DNA of 64,000 nt, taken from Pseudomonas sediminis (GTDB lineage Bacteria; Pseudomonadota; Gammaproteobacteria; Pseudomonadales; Pseudomonadaceae). The DNA is taken from positions 4,464,001 through 4,528,000 of the forward strand of contig NZ_CP154631.1 of the NCBI RefSeq assembly GCF_039555755.1. The letters run 5' to 3'. Positions 18,407-28,680 of this stretch are shown here, piece by piece (position 1 is the stretch's first letter; each line of letters opens with the position of its first letter). A model generated the notes under the pieces. It searched no databases. It had not been told where the DNA came from and was given only the letters and a program-made list of their open reading frames with translations. The position numbers and the translations under genes are program-made.

Positions 18407-18436
18407 GCTGCCCGGTTCACTCAAGACCTGGGCAGC
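18407..18436. terminator. Hairpin between convergent genes
   Basis: Arms gctgccc (18407-18413) and gggcagc (18430-18436), extended by ggt/acc with one bulged base, lie between the ends of the propeller gene and the spermidine-synthase-like gene. No long T-run; possible bidirectional terminator. Confidence 0.4.
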
Positions 18437-18440
18437 CCAC

Positions 18441-19121
18441 TCAGACCTTCTGAGCAATCCAGATGGTGTGCCGCGTGCCCCGGTTGCCGTGGGCATATAC
18501 CTGCACCGCCTCGCCCTTGAAGCCGGCCCTACGCACCTTCTCCGAGAACGCCCGGTCGGCGCTGGATGACCACACCGCCAACATGCCTTGGGGCCTTAAC
18601 GCTCTGGCGCACCGGCGCAGGCCGTCCATGCTGTACAGCCAGTCGTTGCCCTTCTGAGTCAGCCCCTCGGGGCCGTTGTCGACGTCCAGCATGATCGCGT
18701 CGTAGCAATGCTCGGCGGCCTGCAGCACCTTGGCTACGTCCTCCTGAATGATCACTGCACGCGGGTCATTCAACGGATAACCGGACTTCGCCCCGAGCGG
18801 ACCACGGTTCCACTCGATCACGCCCGGCACCAACTCGGCCACCGCTACCTCGGCATCGGCCCCCAAGTGCTGGAGCGCAGACGCCAGGGTGAAGCCCATG
18901 CCCAGACCACCGATCAGTACCCGCACCTGCGGCCGGCTCGCGATCTGCTTGCAGGGAATCGCGGCCAGGGCATCTTCCGAACCGTGCATGCGCGTATTCA
19001 TCAGTTGCCCGCCATCGCCGCCAGCAATCTTGATCACGAAATCTTCGCCGTATTCGAACAGGTTGAGCGCACCATCCGTACCGGGGATAGGAGCGGTATC
19101 GAGCAGAACGAAGCGTTTCAT
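18441..19121 (-). CDS. Spermidine synthase-like methyltransferase-fold protein
   Basis: A 226-residue protein with the polyamine-synthase type Rossmann fold: VRVLIGGLGMGFTLASAL (SAM-site glycine loop), AVAELVPGVIEWNRG and DAIMLDVDNGPEGLTQ. It lacks the N-terminal beta domain of true SpeE and is shorter, so it is more likely an uncharacterised relative. The start at 19121 begins the family sequence MKRFVLLDTAP. It is monocistronic. Confidence 0.75.
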   Translation of the reverse strand: MKRFVLLDTAPIPGTDGALNLFEYGEDFVIKIAGGDGGQLMNTRMHGSEDALAAIPCKQIASRPQVRVLIGGLGMGFTLASALQHLGADAEVAVAELVPGVIEWNRGPLGAKSGYPLNDPRAVIIQEDVAKVLQAAEHCYDAIMLDVDNGPEGLTQKGNDWLYSMDGLRRCARALRPQGMLAVWSSSADRAFSEKVRRAGFKGEAVQVYAHGNRGTRHTIWIAQKV

Positions 19122-19209
19122 AGAAGGCGAAGACCTGAGTAGCGAGCGAGAAGGCAGGCAGCATGCCTGAATCGGCCGGGCAGCACAGCCCTGCCCCGCC
19201 CGAAACGAC

Positions 19210-19236
19210 GAGGCCCCGCGTTTCACGCGGGGCCTC
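19210..19236 (-). terminator. Terminator-like hairpin downstream of gdhA
   Basis: Arms gaggccccgcg (19210-19220) and its complement (19226-19236) with a 5-base loop, about 19 bases after the gdhA stop. Very stable GC stem, weak T-tract. Confidence 0.7.
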
Positions 19237-19254
19237 GAGTCTACTGCGATGGGC

Positions 19255-20914
<1,660 letters not shown>

Positions 20915-21769
20915 ATGCCACTCGCTCAACTGATCAGCGCGGAACACCTTCAACAACGTATTGGCCAGAACGACCTGCTGGTGCTGGACTGCCGCTTCGC
21001 CCTCGAAGACCCAGCCTATGGGCGCCGCAGCTACGTCGAGGGGCATATCCCGGGCGCGCACTTTCTCGATCTGGAGCAGGACCTGTCCGCCCCGGTGGTC
21101 AAGGGCGTAACCGGTCGCCACCCGCTCCCCGACCCGAGTCATCTAGTCGAACGCCTGCGCAGCTGCGGTCTGCGGGGGGATAGCCAGGTCGTGCTGTATG
21201 ACGACGGTCCCGGTGCTTTCGCCGCACGCGCCTGGTGGTTGCTGCTGTGGCTGGGCAAGCGTGATGGTTTGTACCTGCTCGATGGTGGCCTGAAAGCCTG
21301 GCGTGAAGCCGGACAGGAACTGACCACCACGCCACCTAACAACACCCCGGGCGATTTCTCCGCGCAACCCGACAGCAGCCTGCTGCTGACTGCCGATCAC
21401 CTGGCCCAGCACTTGGGCAACCCGGAGCTGACCCTGCTCGACGCGCGGGCACTGCCGCGCTTTCGCGGCGAGGTCGAGCCGCTCGACCCGGTCGCCGGGC
21501 ATATTCCCGGCGCACGATGCGCCGTATTCACCGACAACCTGGGTAAGGATGGCCGCTTCCTTCCGGCAACGGTACTGCGCGAGCGTTTCGACGAGCTGCG
21601 CGGCGAACGCCCGATGGAAAATCTGGTGGCTTACTGCGGCTCGGGGGTCACGGCCTGTCACAACCTCTTCGCCATGAGCCTCGCCGGTTATCCATTGGCG
21701 CCGCTCTACGCAGGCTCTTGGAGCGAGTGGATCACCGATCCGACGCGCCCGGTAGCCACGGGTGATTGA
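20915..21769 (+). CDS. sseA: Thiosulfate/3-mercaptopyruvate sulfurtransferase
   Basis: A 284-residue protein of two rhodanese domains. The second carries the active cysteine C241 in YCGSGVTACHN; the CGSGVTA loop is that of 3-mercaptopyruvate sulfurtransferases rather than classical rhodaneses. The first domain (GHIPGAHFLDLEQDLS) is structural. It transfers sulfur to thiols or cyanide. Start at an ATG preceded by caggaggctgc. Confidence 0.92.
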   Translation: MPLAQLISAEHLQQRIGQNDLLVLDCRFALEDPAYGRRSYVEGHIPGAHFLDLEQDLSAPVVKGVTGRHPLPDPSHLVERLRSCGLRGDSQVVLYDDGPGAFAARAWWLLLWLGKRDGLYLLDGGLKAWREAGQELTTTPPNNTPGDFSAQPDSSLLLTADHLAQHLGNPELTLLDARALPRFRGEVEPLDPVAGHIPGARCAVFTDNLGKDGRFLPATVLRERFDELRGERPMENLVAYCGSGVTACHNLFAMSLAGYPLAPLYAGSWSEWITDPTRPVATGD

Positions 21770-21916
21770 TCGAAGGTTTTAAGCACCAATCGAAATATGC
21801 CCAATAACTCAAATCCAGAATCAATTTAAAAACAGACCTTTACAGCTGAAATATCGCACTAGACTTGAGAATGAGCGGCTAACCCCGCTCCCGGTGGGGC
21901 CTTTATCGAAGAGCCC

Positions 21917-22131
21917 AGACCGTTGAAAAACGTTAGCGAGGCAGGCAAGACAAGGCAAAAACAGCCGAGAAACGGTCGGAATCGCGCTCGATTTTACAAG
22001 CGTAAATGAGCATTTCGACTGGGCTCGCACACGAGGCTGTTTTTAACGCAGGATTGCCAACGCACGACTGCATGGATGCAGGAGGTAGAGCGACGCAGGA
22101 AGCCAAAGCCGAGATAGTTTTTCATCGGTCT
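21917..22131. mobile_element. MITE-like structured repeat (family copy B)
   Basis: A 215-bp non-coding element with terminal inverted repeats: left agaccgttgaaaaac, right its complement with one mismatch (agaccgatgaaaaac). Inside, aaaaacagcc pairs with ggctgttttt and tttac-aagc-gtaaa forms the centre. It shares gcgaggca, acaaggc, tgagcatt and aacgcagg with the 62-kb copy but has extra sequence in its right half. No target duplication is visible. It fills most of the gap between sseA and the next gene. Confidence 0.75.
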
Positions 22132-22181
22132 GGAAACAGCTGCCACGCGCCCGGCCCTACCGGCACCCTTGCGAGGATGCC

Positions 22182-22661
22182 ATGGGAATTGCCGCCTGCG
22201 ATCTCAGCCAGCATGTGATCCGCCCTACCCTGCTCTATCTCGAACGCCATAGCGCCACGGCCGAAGCACTGCTATTAGGGGCTGCGGCCTGTCAGTCAGC
22301 ACTGGGCAGTGCGCTGGACACCCCGCAAGGCCACGGTTTGTATCGCATCAGCGAACAGCGCCACCAGATACTCTGGGACCAGCATCTGGCCTTCGACCCG
22401 GATCTTGCCAGCCGTGTACGCGGCCTCGCCAGCCAGCACGCATTCTTGGAAATGCCGCACATGGAGCTGACGGTCAATCTGCGTTACGCCACTGCCATTG
22501 CCTGGCTGATGATCGAAAGCGAAAAACTCGAGCTGCCGGCCGCTGATGACGTGCTAGCCATGGGCCGAATTTGGCGCAAGGTTTTTCAGCCGCAGGCGAG
22601 CCAACATGACTTTCTCGATGCCTGGCAACGCTGCATTGAGCCCGTAAGCCAGGCGGCTTGA
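22182..22661 (+). CDS. Conserved hypothetical, degenerate lysozyme-like domain
   Basis: A 159-residue protein, start supported by gagg five bases before the ATG. The layout (VIRPTLLYLERHSATAEALLLGAAACQSALG, then GLYRISEQRHQILWDQHL and a helical tail) recalls a lysozyme-like domain I remember from Pseudomonas phage and prophage proteins, in which the motif reads AAQESGLG and GIYQIEP. Here the Glu position reads Gln (ACQS), so hydrolase activity would probably be lost. No neighbouring phage genes; the repeat at 21917-22131 ends 50 bases upstream. Function unknown. Confidence 0.6.
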   Translation: MGIAACDLSQHVIRPTLLYLERHSATAEALLLGAAACQSALGSALDTPQGHGLYRISEQRHQILWDQHLAFDPDLASRVRGLASQHAFLEMPHMELTVNLRYATAIAWLMIESEKLELPAADDVLAMGRIWRKVFQPQASQHDFLDAWQRCIEPVSQAA

Positions 22662-22810
22662 CCATGCAGTCAGAAAATACAATTTGGAAAATCCATACAT
22701 TATCCAACCAATTATCCGACAATACGCTCTATTTCGGGAACTTCATCGCCTTGGCAGGGGTCAGGAAAAACTGTAGCGTGCGCCCCCCGCCTCACCACAG
22801 GAGCTTCCCC

Positions 22811-24070
22811 GTGAGCAAACGTCTTCTCAAGACCGGTCTTGCCGTCGCCATCACTGCCACCTCGAGCCACGGTTTCGCCAGCGGCTTCGCCCTCAATGAA
22901 CAAAGCATTTCCGGTATGGGTACCTCTTTCGCCGGACGCTCATCCTCGGCCGACGATGCCAGCACCGTGTTCGGCAACCCGGCCGGCATGGCCCGTCTCA
23001 AGCGCGACGAAGTCTACGTCGGTGCTGCGGCGATTCGCGCCAAGAGCGATATCGACCACGTCAGCGCCAGCTCCCCGGCCGGTGCTATCAGTGGTAGCAA
23101 CGACGGCGATATGGTGCCGACCACCGGCGTGCCCATGGGCTATTACGTCAAGCCGCTGGACGAAAAGGTCGCCTTCGGTATCGGTATCTATGTGCCCTTT
23201 GGCCTGATGACCGATTACGAAAGCAACTTCCAGGGTCGCTACTATGCGGATAAGAGCTACGTGCGCGTGATCACCGTGCAGCCGACCTTGAGCTATCGCT
23301 TCAATGACAAGCTGTCGGTGGGTTTCGGCCCAACCTTCAACCACATCGAAGGGGAACTGACCTCGTCACTGTTCACGCCCCTCGGCGATGGCAAGGTGAA
23401 GGTCAAGGGTGACGATGTCGCCGTTGGTTTCAACGCCGGCGTGCTGTACGAGTTCACTCCGCAGACCCGCGCTGGCCTGGCTTACCATTCGCGCGTCAAG
23501 TACAAGTTGGAGGGCGACACCCGTGTCGAAGCATCGCCACTGGCCGGCATCGCCGGCAAGTACGACGCCAACCTGGACCTGACCACGCCCGAATCGGTGG
23601 ACATGTCCATCACCCACGATCTGACCGATGCGCTGACGCTGCATGTCGGCAGCACCTGGACGCGCTGGAGCCGCTTCAAGGAAATCCGCGTGGAGAACGA
23701 CTCCGCCACTTTGCCGGCCAACCTCGCCACCATCGTTGAGGAGCAGAACTGGCACGACACCTGGGCTCATGCGGTCGGCCTGTCGTACAAGGTCAACCCG
23801 CAGTGGACGCTGCGCACCGGTATCGCCATCGACCAGTCGCCGACCAACAACGTCGACCGCTCGCCCCGCATTCCCTCGGGCGACCGCACCATCTTCAGCG
23901 TCGGTGCCGGCTGGAGCCCAAATCAGGACATGACCATCGATGTGGCCTATTCCTACCTGCAGGAAGAGTCGGTGGACGTGAACCACGCCAGCGCCACCCG
24001 AGGTACCTACAGTGCACGTTACAAGAACAGTGCACACGGTCTCGGCGCCTCGCTCAGCTACCGCTTCTAA
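22811..24070 (+). CDS. FadL/OmpP1-family outer-membrane transporter
   Basis: A 419-residue outer-membrane protein. A signal peptide (SKRLLKTGLAVAITATSSHGFA) precedes the FadL N-terminus SGFALNEQSISGMGTSFAGRSSSADDASTVFGNPAGMARL, which holds the NPA hatch motif. A beta-barrel follows, ending in aromatic Phe (LGASLSYRF). FadL proteins move hydrophobic compounds, usually long-chain fatty acids. The start is GTG at 22811 with aggag upstream; the ORF extends back to 22658 without a signal sequence. From memory, the P. aeruginosa neighbour of the same peroxidase gene is the FadL-type PA1288. Confidence 0.9.
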   Translation: MSKRLLKTGLAVAITATSSHGFASGFALNEQSISGMGTSFAGRSSSADDASTVFGNPAGMARLKRDEVYVGAAAIRAKSDIDHVSASSPAGAISGSNDGDMVPTTGVPMGYYVKPLDEKVAFGIGIYVPFGLMTDYESNFQGRYYADKSYVRVITVQPTLSYRFNDKLSVGFGPTFNHIEGELTSSLFTPLGDGKVKVKGDDVAVGFNAGVLYEFTPQTRAGLAYHSRVKYKLEGDTRVEASPLAGIAGKYDANLDLTTPESVDMSITHDLTDALTLHVGSTWTRWSRFKEIRVENDSATLPANLATIVEEQNWHDTWAHAVGLSYKVNPQWTLRTGIAIDQSPTNNVDRSPRIPSGDRTIFSVGAGWSPNQDMTIDVAYSYLQEESVDVNHASATRGTYSARYKNSAHGLGASLSYRF

Positions 24071-24133
24071 TCGAGCCTCTGCATTGGCTAAACTCACGCG
24101 GCAGAACAACAATAAAAGCCGCGTGAGAACATC

Positions 24134-24745
24134 ATGACTGCCCTCTGCACTACCCTGCCCGACAATCTCCGTCTGCTGTTGGTCGACGACCACCGCATTT
24201 TTCTCGATGGCCTGTCCCTGGCCCTGTCGCCGCTCAGTGCGAACCTGCAGATCCACACCGCGCACAGCGCCGCCGAAGCCGAGCAGTGCCTGCGCCAACA
24301 CAGCTATGACCTGATCCTGCTCGACCTGCGCTTACCTGACGTGCCTGGCCTGGAGCTCTTGCAGCGTTGGCTTGCGCGCGACGAAAGCACGCCGGTGGCC
24401 ATTCTCAGCGCCAGTGACTCGGCGCTGGATGCCCAGGCGAGCCTGGCGGCTGGCGCGCTCGGTTTCATCCCCAAGAGCTCCGACAGCAACGCCCTGCGCC
24501 AAGCTGTGACGCGCGTCCTGCTGGGTGAAACCCTGCCGGCGCCAAGCAGCACCTCACCGCTGACACCGAGGCAGCTGGAGATTCTCCAGCTACTGGCCGA
24601 GGGTCTGCCGAACAAAGCCATCAGCCGCCAGTTGGGCCTGGCCGAAGACACGGTCAAGACCCACCTCAAGGCCCTGTTCGAAACCTTCGCCGTGCATACC
24701 CGCACCGCCTGTGTCAGCGCCGCCCGCCAGCGTGGCTGGCTGTGA
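24134..24745 (+). CDS. LuxR/FixJ-type response regulator
   Basis: A 203-residue two-component regulator. The receiver occupies residues 12-125, with acidic pocket VDDH at 17-20, phosphoacceptor D64 in LLDLRLPD and the conserved Lys in FIPKSS. The C-terminal HTH (residues ~140-200) reads LTPRQLEILQLLAEGLPNKAISRQLGLAEDTVKTHLKALF. Its stop abuts, back to back, the stop of the convergent hybrid kinase gene, its likely partner. Confidence 0.9.
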   Translation: MTALCTTLPDNLRLLLVDDHRIFLDGLSLALSPLSANLQIHTAHSAAEAEQCLRQHSYDLILLDLRLPDVPGLELLQRWLARDESTPVAILSASDSALDAQASLAAGALGFIPKSSDSNALRQAVTRVLLGETLPAPSSTSPLTPRQLEILQLLAEGLPNKAISRQLGLAEDTVKTHLKALFETFAVHTRTACVSAARQRGWL

Positions 24746-26494
24746 TCAACTGACGGCCTGGCGCGCTCGCAACTGAGTGGCCAGCACTTGGCGCAAACGC
24801 GCCGGCAACAGCGGTTTGCCCAGGGGAATGACGTGAGCGGGCAAGCAGCGCTCGTGCAGCTCCGGGCTCAGATCTGCACTGATCAGTAGAGCCGGCAGCA
24901 TCAGCCCGGCCGCCTCGCGCAGGCGCTCGATGGCCTGCAGGCCATCCTCCTGCTCGGCCAGCCGGTAGTCACTGATCAGCAACTGCGGCGTATCGACCCG
25001 CAATACCTGCAGCGCACTGGCCAGGTCAGCGCAAGCCTGCACCTCGCAGCCCCAGCGACGTAGCAGGCCAGCCAGCGCTTCACGCCCGGCTGGGTCGTCT
25101 TCGAGTAGCAGCACACGCCCCTGCAAGGTCAATCCAGTATCGGCGCGCGGCGCTGCCACAGGTACCTCGGCCAACGGCAAACGCAGAACGAAGCGGGCGC
25201 CCGCGCCCGGCTGTGAATGCAGGTGCAAAGGGTGCTCCAGTACCTCGGCCAACTGCCGCACGATGGCCAGACCAAGACCGAGTCCGCGCTCGGCATTGCG
25301 ATCGGGGTTGTCCAGTTGACGAAATTCCTCGAACACCAAGGCCTGCTCCGCCTCACTGAGGCCGCGACCATCATCGGCCACCTCCAACACGATCTCGTCG
25401 CCATCAGGCGCTACGCTCAACCTCAGGTGCTGCGCCTGTGCGTGCAGCAGGGCATTGTTCAGCAGGTTGCGCAGCAGGCGTTCCAGCAGCAGCGGGTCGC
25501 TGTGCGCACCACAGTCGTCACAATGCAGCTGTAGATCTAAACCCTGCTGTTGCGCCTCTGGCGCCACTTCAGCGATCAGCCGTTCGAGCAAGGGGCGCAG
25601 GGCGAACGCATGCGGCCTGGCCTGCACACCACCGGGCAAGGTCAGACGGGTGTAGTCGAGCAGCGATTGCAGCAGGCGTCCCAACTGCTCCACCGACGCG
25701 GCCAGGCGCGAGCTGATGCGCCGGGTCTGCAGGTCACCGCCCTGTTCCACCAGATGTTCGGCGTACAACCCCATGGCGTTGAGCGGCTGGCGCAGGTCGT
25801 GACTGGCGGCTGCGAGCAGGCGCAGCTTGCGCGTGTCATCGGCTTCGGCGCGCTGACGCGCCAAATCGAGCAGGCGCAGGTTCAGCCAGGCACCGCGCTG
25901 ACCATGCTCCTGCATATAGGCGCCGACGCTGCCGATCAGGTTGGCGCAGAACAGAAACAGGCCCTGGTAAGCCAGCGTGCCACCGGTTTCACCGAACAGC
26001 ACGCCGACGCCAATGAACAGCAGGCAGAAGCTCCAGCTACACAGGCTGATCGCACGAAACGACAGCCCGAGGAGGGCGTAGCCGAACAACAGGATGAGGA
26101 ATAGGCCGTCGTAAGGCATTGCCACACCCTGCTGCCAGCACATGTACACGATCAACACGACACTGACGCCGTTGACCCAGTAGGCCGCGGCATAGACCAA
26201 TGGCACCCTGGCAGGCGGTGCCTCGACCCGACGGCAGTAAAAAAAGGACAGCGCCAACACCGCCAGCGCAAGCATACGCAGCGGTAGCACCGACAGGCTG
26301 ACCGGCAGCGGCATGAGCAGAAAATCCAGCAGCGCATAAATCAACTGAAACAACGCTGCGATGGGGGCGATCAGCGGCAGGCGTCGACGAATACGCTGCA
26401 CCCGATGCTCGGCAAAGCCCGCCTCCAACTCGGTAGCGAAACGCAGCGAGCGATAGCCCCGGCGCTGCTGGGCCAGCAGCAGGCGCTCACTCAT
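24746..26494 (-). CDS. Hybrid sensor histidine kinase / response regulator
   Basis: A 582-residue inner-membrane kinase. The first ~195 residues contain about six hydrophobic segments and no periplasmic domain of any size. The dimerisation/phosphoacceptor helix has H232 in AASHDLRQPLNAM; the ATPase domain shows NLLNNALLHA, ADDGRGLS and GLGLGLAIVRQLA; the C-terminal receiver has D509 in LLISDYRL. The gene begins 12 bases after the lipase-foldase stop, so it may be cotranscribed with lipA-lif. It ends against the convergent response regulator gene. Confidence 0.92.
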   Translation of the reverse strand: MSERLLLAQQRRGYRSLRFATELEAGFAEHRVQRIRRRLPLIAPIAALFQLIYALLDFLLMPLPVSLSVLPLRMLALAVLALSFFYCRRVEAPPARVPLVYAAAYWVNGVSVVLIVYMCWQQGVAMPYDGLFLILLFGYALLGLSFRAISLCSWSFCLLFIGVGVLFGETGGTLAYQGLFLFCANLIGSVGAYMQEHGQRGAWLNLRLLDLARQRAEADDTRKLRLLAAASHDLRQPLNAMGLYAEHLVEQGGDLQTRRISSRLAASVEQLGRLLQSLLDYTRLTLPGGVQARPHAFALRPLLERLIAEVAPEAQQQGLDLQLHCDDCGAHSDPLLLERLLRNLLNNALLHAQAQHLRLSVAPDGDEIVLEVADDGRGLSEAEQALVFEEFRQLDNPDRNAERGLGLGLAIVRQLAEVLEHPLHLHSQPGAGARFVLRLPLAEVPVAAPRADTGLTLQGRVLLLEDDPAGREALAGLLRRWGCEVQACADLASALQVLRVDTPQLLISDYRLAEQEDGLQAIERLREAAGLMLPALLISADLSPELHERCLPAHVIPLGKPLLPARLRQVLATQLRARQAVS

Positions 26495-26506
26495 GGGCGG
26501 TATCCG

Positions 26507-27565
26507 TCAGGGGTCGAGCGGCTCCGGTTGCTTCGCGGCGATGGCGTCATAGGTTTCCACACGGTGTCGGTCTTCACTGCTGAACAAGCGCTCGCGCAGC
26601 TGACGCTGCAGTTGCTCGCCATCTGCTTCGCTCAGCCCCCGGCCTTGCAGGCTGGCCAGCTCATTGCGATAGGCCTGGTAGTGCTGCTGCCAATCGCGCT
26701 CGCGGCGCTGTTCATCCAGCAGGCGCTGCACGGTCTGCGGATCATAGGTCATCGCCAGGAACTCGCGCACCTGCTGCTCATCCGCGCCATCACGCCACAA
26801 CTGCTCACTGCGCTGCAATTGCTCCAGAGCCAATTGCTGGCGCTGCTCGCTTTCTCGCAGCGCCTCGGGTAGACGCTCACGCAGCTGCTCGAGCCTCTGC
26901 GTTCGCTGCGCCTCGCCGAGGTCATCACGTTGCTGCAATGCCAGGCTATCGAGGGTGTAACGGGCATAGGCCTGTTCGGCGCCGAACAATGCTTCTTGCG
27001 CAGCTGCAGAAAAATGTGCCCGACGCAGCTCGTCCAGACGCGCGAAAGCCGACTGCAGGGCCTGCAATTGCGCCTGCGGCTCGATCTGCTGCCGAGCATC
27101 CAGCGGCTGCTGCATAAGCGCCATGCTGGCGCGCTTGTAGTCTAGATAATCACCGAGCAGGCTGATCATCTGCCCGAGAGCGGGCTCCGGCAGGCGCCGG
27201 CCGGCATCGGCCAGCAGGGCCTCGATCACCGCATCGAGCCCGGAATGATCGACTGCGCTAAGGAAATAATCGAAGTAGTCGCGCACCGCCAGATCCAGCA
27301 CCAGATTACCGGCCGCATCGGTGCGCAGTTGGCCATCCACCTCTGTATCGGCCAGGCTGGGCAAGGACTCGGCCACTGACGGCTGTGCCTCGACAGATGC
27401 CTCGGCGATAGGGACAGATAGCGGTTCAGACGACGCTGCCCGTGACGGCACGGCGACAGCGGCAGTTGGCAACGCCTCGGGGACCGCTGCCGGCCAGCGC
27501 CAGTACAGGGTAAGACCACCCGCCACCACCACGGCGACCAGGGAAAGACTGAAGAACTTGGACAT
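26507..27565 (-). CDS. lif: Lipase-specific foldase (lipase chaperone)
   Basis: A 352-residue membrane-anchored periplasmic chaperone required to fold the neighbouring lipase. Residues 5-24 form the anchor, a variable Ala/Pro/Ser-rich linker runs to ~75, and the family motif RDYFDYFLSAVDH follows near 95-107, matching RxxFDY(F/C)LSA. The rest is the helical Glu/Gln/Arg-rich arm that embraces the lipase. It lies 42 bases downstream of lipA on the same strand. Confidence 0.95.
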   Translation of the reverse strand: MSKFFSLSLVAVVVAGGLTLYWRWPAAVPEALPTAAVAVPSRAASSEPLSVPIAEASVEAQPSVAESLPSLADTEVDGQLRTDAAGNLVLDLAVRDYFDYFLSAVDHSGLDAVIEALLADAGRRLPEPALGQMISLLGDYLDYKRASMALMQQPLDARQQIEPQAQLQALQSAFARLDELRRAHFSAAAQEALFGAEQAYARYTLDSLALQQRDDLGEAQRTQRLEQLRERLPEALRESEQRQQLALEQLQRSEQLWRDGADEQQVREFLAMTYDPQTVQRLLDEQRRERDWQQHYQAYRNELASLQGRGLSEADGEQLQRQLRERLFSSEDRHRVETYDAIAAKQPEPLDP

Positions 27566-27607
27566 GCAACCTCGCTGCGGCGGGTCACCCCGCCGCGTTC
27601 ACCGGGA

Positions 27608-28534
27608 TCAGACGCCCTTGTTCTTCAGGCGGTTGGCATGCTGGCGATACAGCGACACCGGCTCGGTCCAGCCACGGATACCGAACAGATGGTTGATCGC
27701 GTCGACGTGGTTCATGTTGTAGCTGTCGTCGATCACCTGCCCTAGGTAGGTGGAACACACGCCTACCAAACCGTCGTTCTTCTCGCTGCCGAACACCAGG
27801 CCGGTGAAGGCCAGGAAGGGATCAGCCGCGTCGAACACGTTGGTATAAGAGGAATTACCGGTCCAAGAGTAGTAGCGAATGCTGTGCCCACGCACGTTAT
27901 GCACTTCAGTGGATTTGGCGCAGTAACTGCTGTTGTTGACGCCCCACGGATGGCGACCATTCAGGGCAGTGGTACCGGCAGTGGTCAGGGTACCCAGCGC
28001 GTTGATGCCGTTTTGTGGATTGCTCGAGCCAGACAGCAGATTGATCACTGAGCCCAATGCATTGGCAATGGCATTGGCACCACCCTCGATACCACCACCC
28101 GGGGGAATCGCCCCACGTATCACATCGGCTACTTTCGAACCCTTGTTAACGCCGTTGATCGAAGTCACCGAGGCCACTAGGTCCGGCCGCAACGAAGCCG
28201 CCACGCGCGAGGTCGGCGAGCCCTGACTGTGGCCGATCAGGTTGACCTTGCCGCCGCCAGCTGCGGCCCAAGGCACGATCTGCCGTGCCAGTTCGGCGCC
28301 ACGCTGCTCGCTATCGTTGAAGGCCGCGACGCTGGCGACGTGCACTCGCGCGCCGTCGCGCTCCAGGTTCCAGGGAATGGTGTGGAAGTAGTTGACCAGG
28401 CCACCGATGGTGTTGAAACCGGTCACGCCGTGTACCAGCACGATCGGGTACTTGGTCTTGGTGTAGTTGGCCTGGGCCTCGACGGCGCCAACTAGAGCGA
28501 GTGTTGCCAGGGCAGCGGTATAGACGCGACGCAT
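27608..28534 (-). CDS. lipA: Secreted triacylglycerol lipase
   Basis: A 308-residue extracellular lipase of the Pseudomonas family I type. The signal peptide ends near residues 20-23 (GAVEAQA/NYTKTKYPIVLVHG). The triad is S103 in GHSQG, D254 in EKNDGLV and H276 in MNHVDAIN. C205 and C260 can form the family disulfide. The oxyanion region is VHGVTGF. The ATG at 28534 follows aaggag by six bases. The protein needs the adjacent foldase and then type II secretion, which is not encoded here. Confidence 0.96.
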   Translation of the reverse strand: MRRVYTAALATLALVGAVEAQANYTKTKYPIVLVHGVTGFNTIGGLVNYFHTIPWNLERDGARVHVASVAAFNDSEQRGAELARQIVPWAAAGGGKVNLIGHSQGSPTSRVAASLRPDLVASVTSINGVNKGSKVADVIRGAIPPGGGIEGGANAIANALGSVINLLSGSSNPQNGINALGTLTTAGTTALNGRHPWGVNNSSYCAKSTEVHNVRGHSIRYYSWTGNSSYTNVFDAADPFLAFTGLVFGSEKNDGLVGVCSTYLGQVIDDSYNMNHVDAINHLFGIRGWTEPVSLYRQHANRLKNKGV

Positions 28535-28613
28535 GGGTGCCTCCTTATTGTTCTTGTAGGGCACGCCGGGTGAACTGCGTCCGGCGCCTGGCCAGTCTAG
28601 GCAGGCGGACGGA

Positions 28614-28647
28614 CACGGCCCATCGCCCAGATGGGTGAAGGGCCGTG
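28614..28647. terminator. Hairpin between glutathione peroxidase and lipase genes
   Basis: Arms cacggccc (28614-28621) and gggccgtg (28640-28647), with inner cat/atg pairing, lie downstream of the peroxidase and upstream of lipA. Without a T-run it could be a terminator or an upstream regulatory structure of lipA. Confidence 0.4.
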
Positions 28648-28680
28648 AAGCGAGAAGAATCAGAGCCTGTTCAGAGACTC

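Noticed and set aside
22006..22218. 70-residue frame inside the 21917-22131 element
   Set aside because: It runs through the structured repeat, lacks a ribosome site and overlaps the better-supported start at 22182.
28535..28680. Sigma-54 promoter upstream of lipA
   Set aside because: Lipase genes in some pseudomonads use one, but I could not find a convincing ggc-N10-gc -24/-12 element here.
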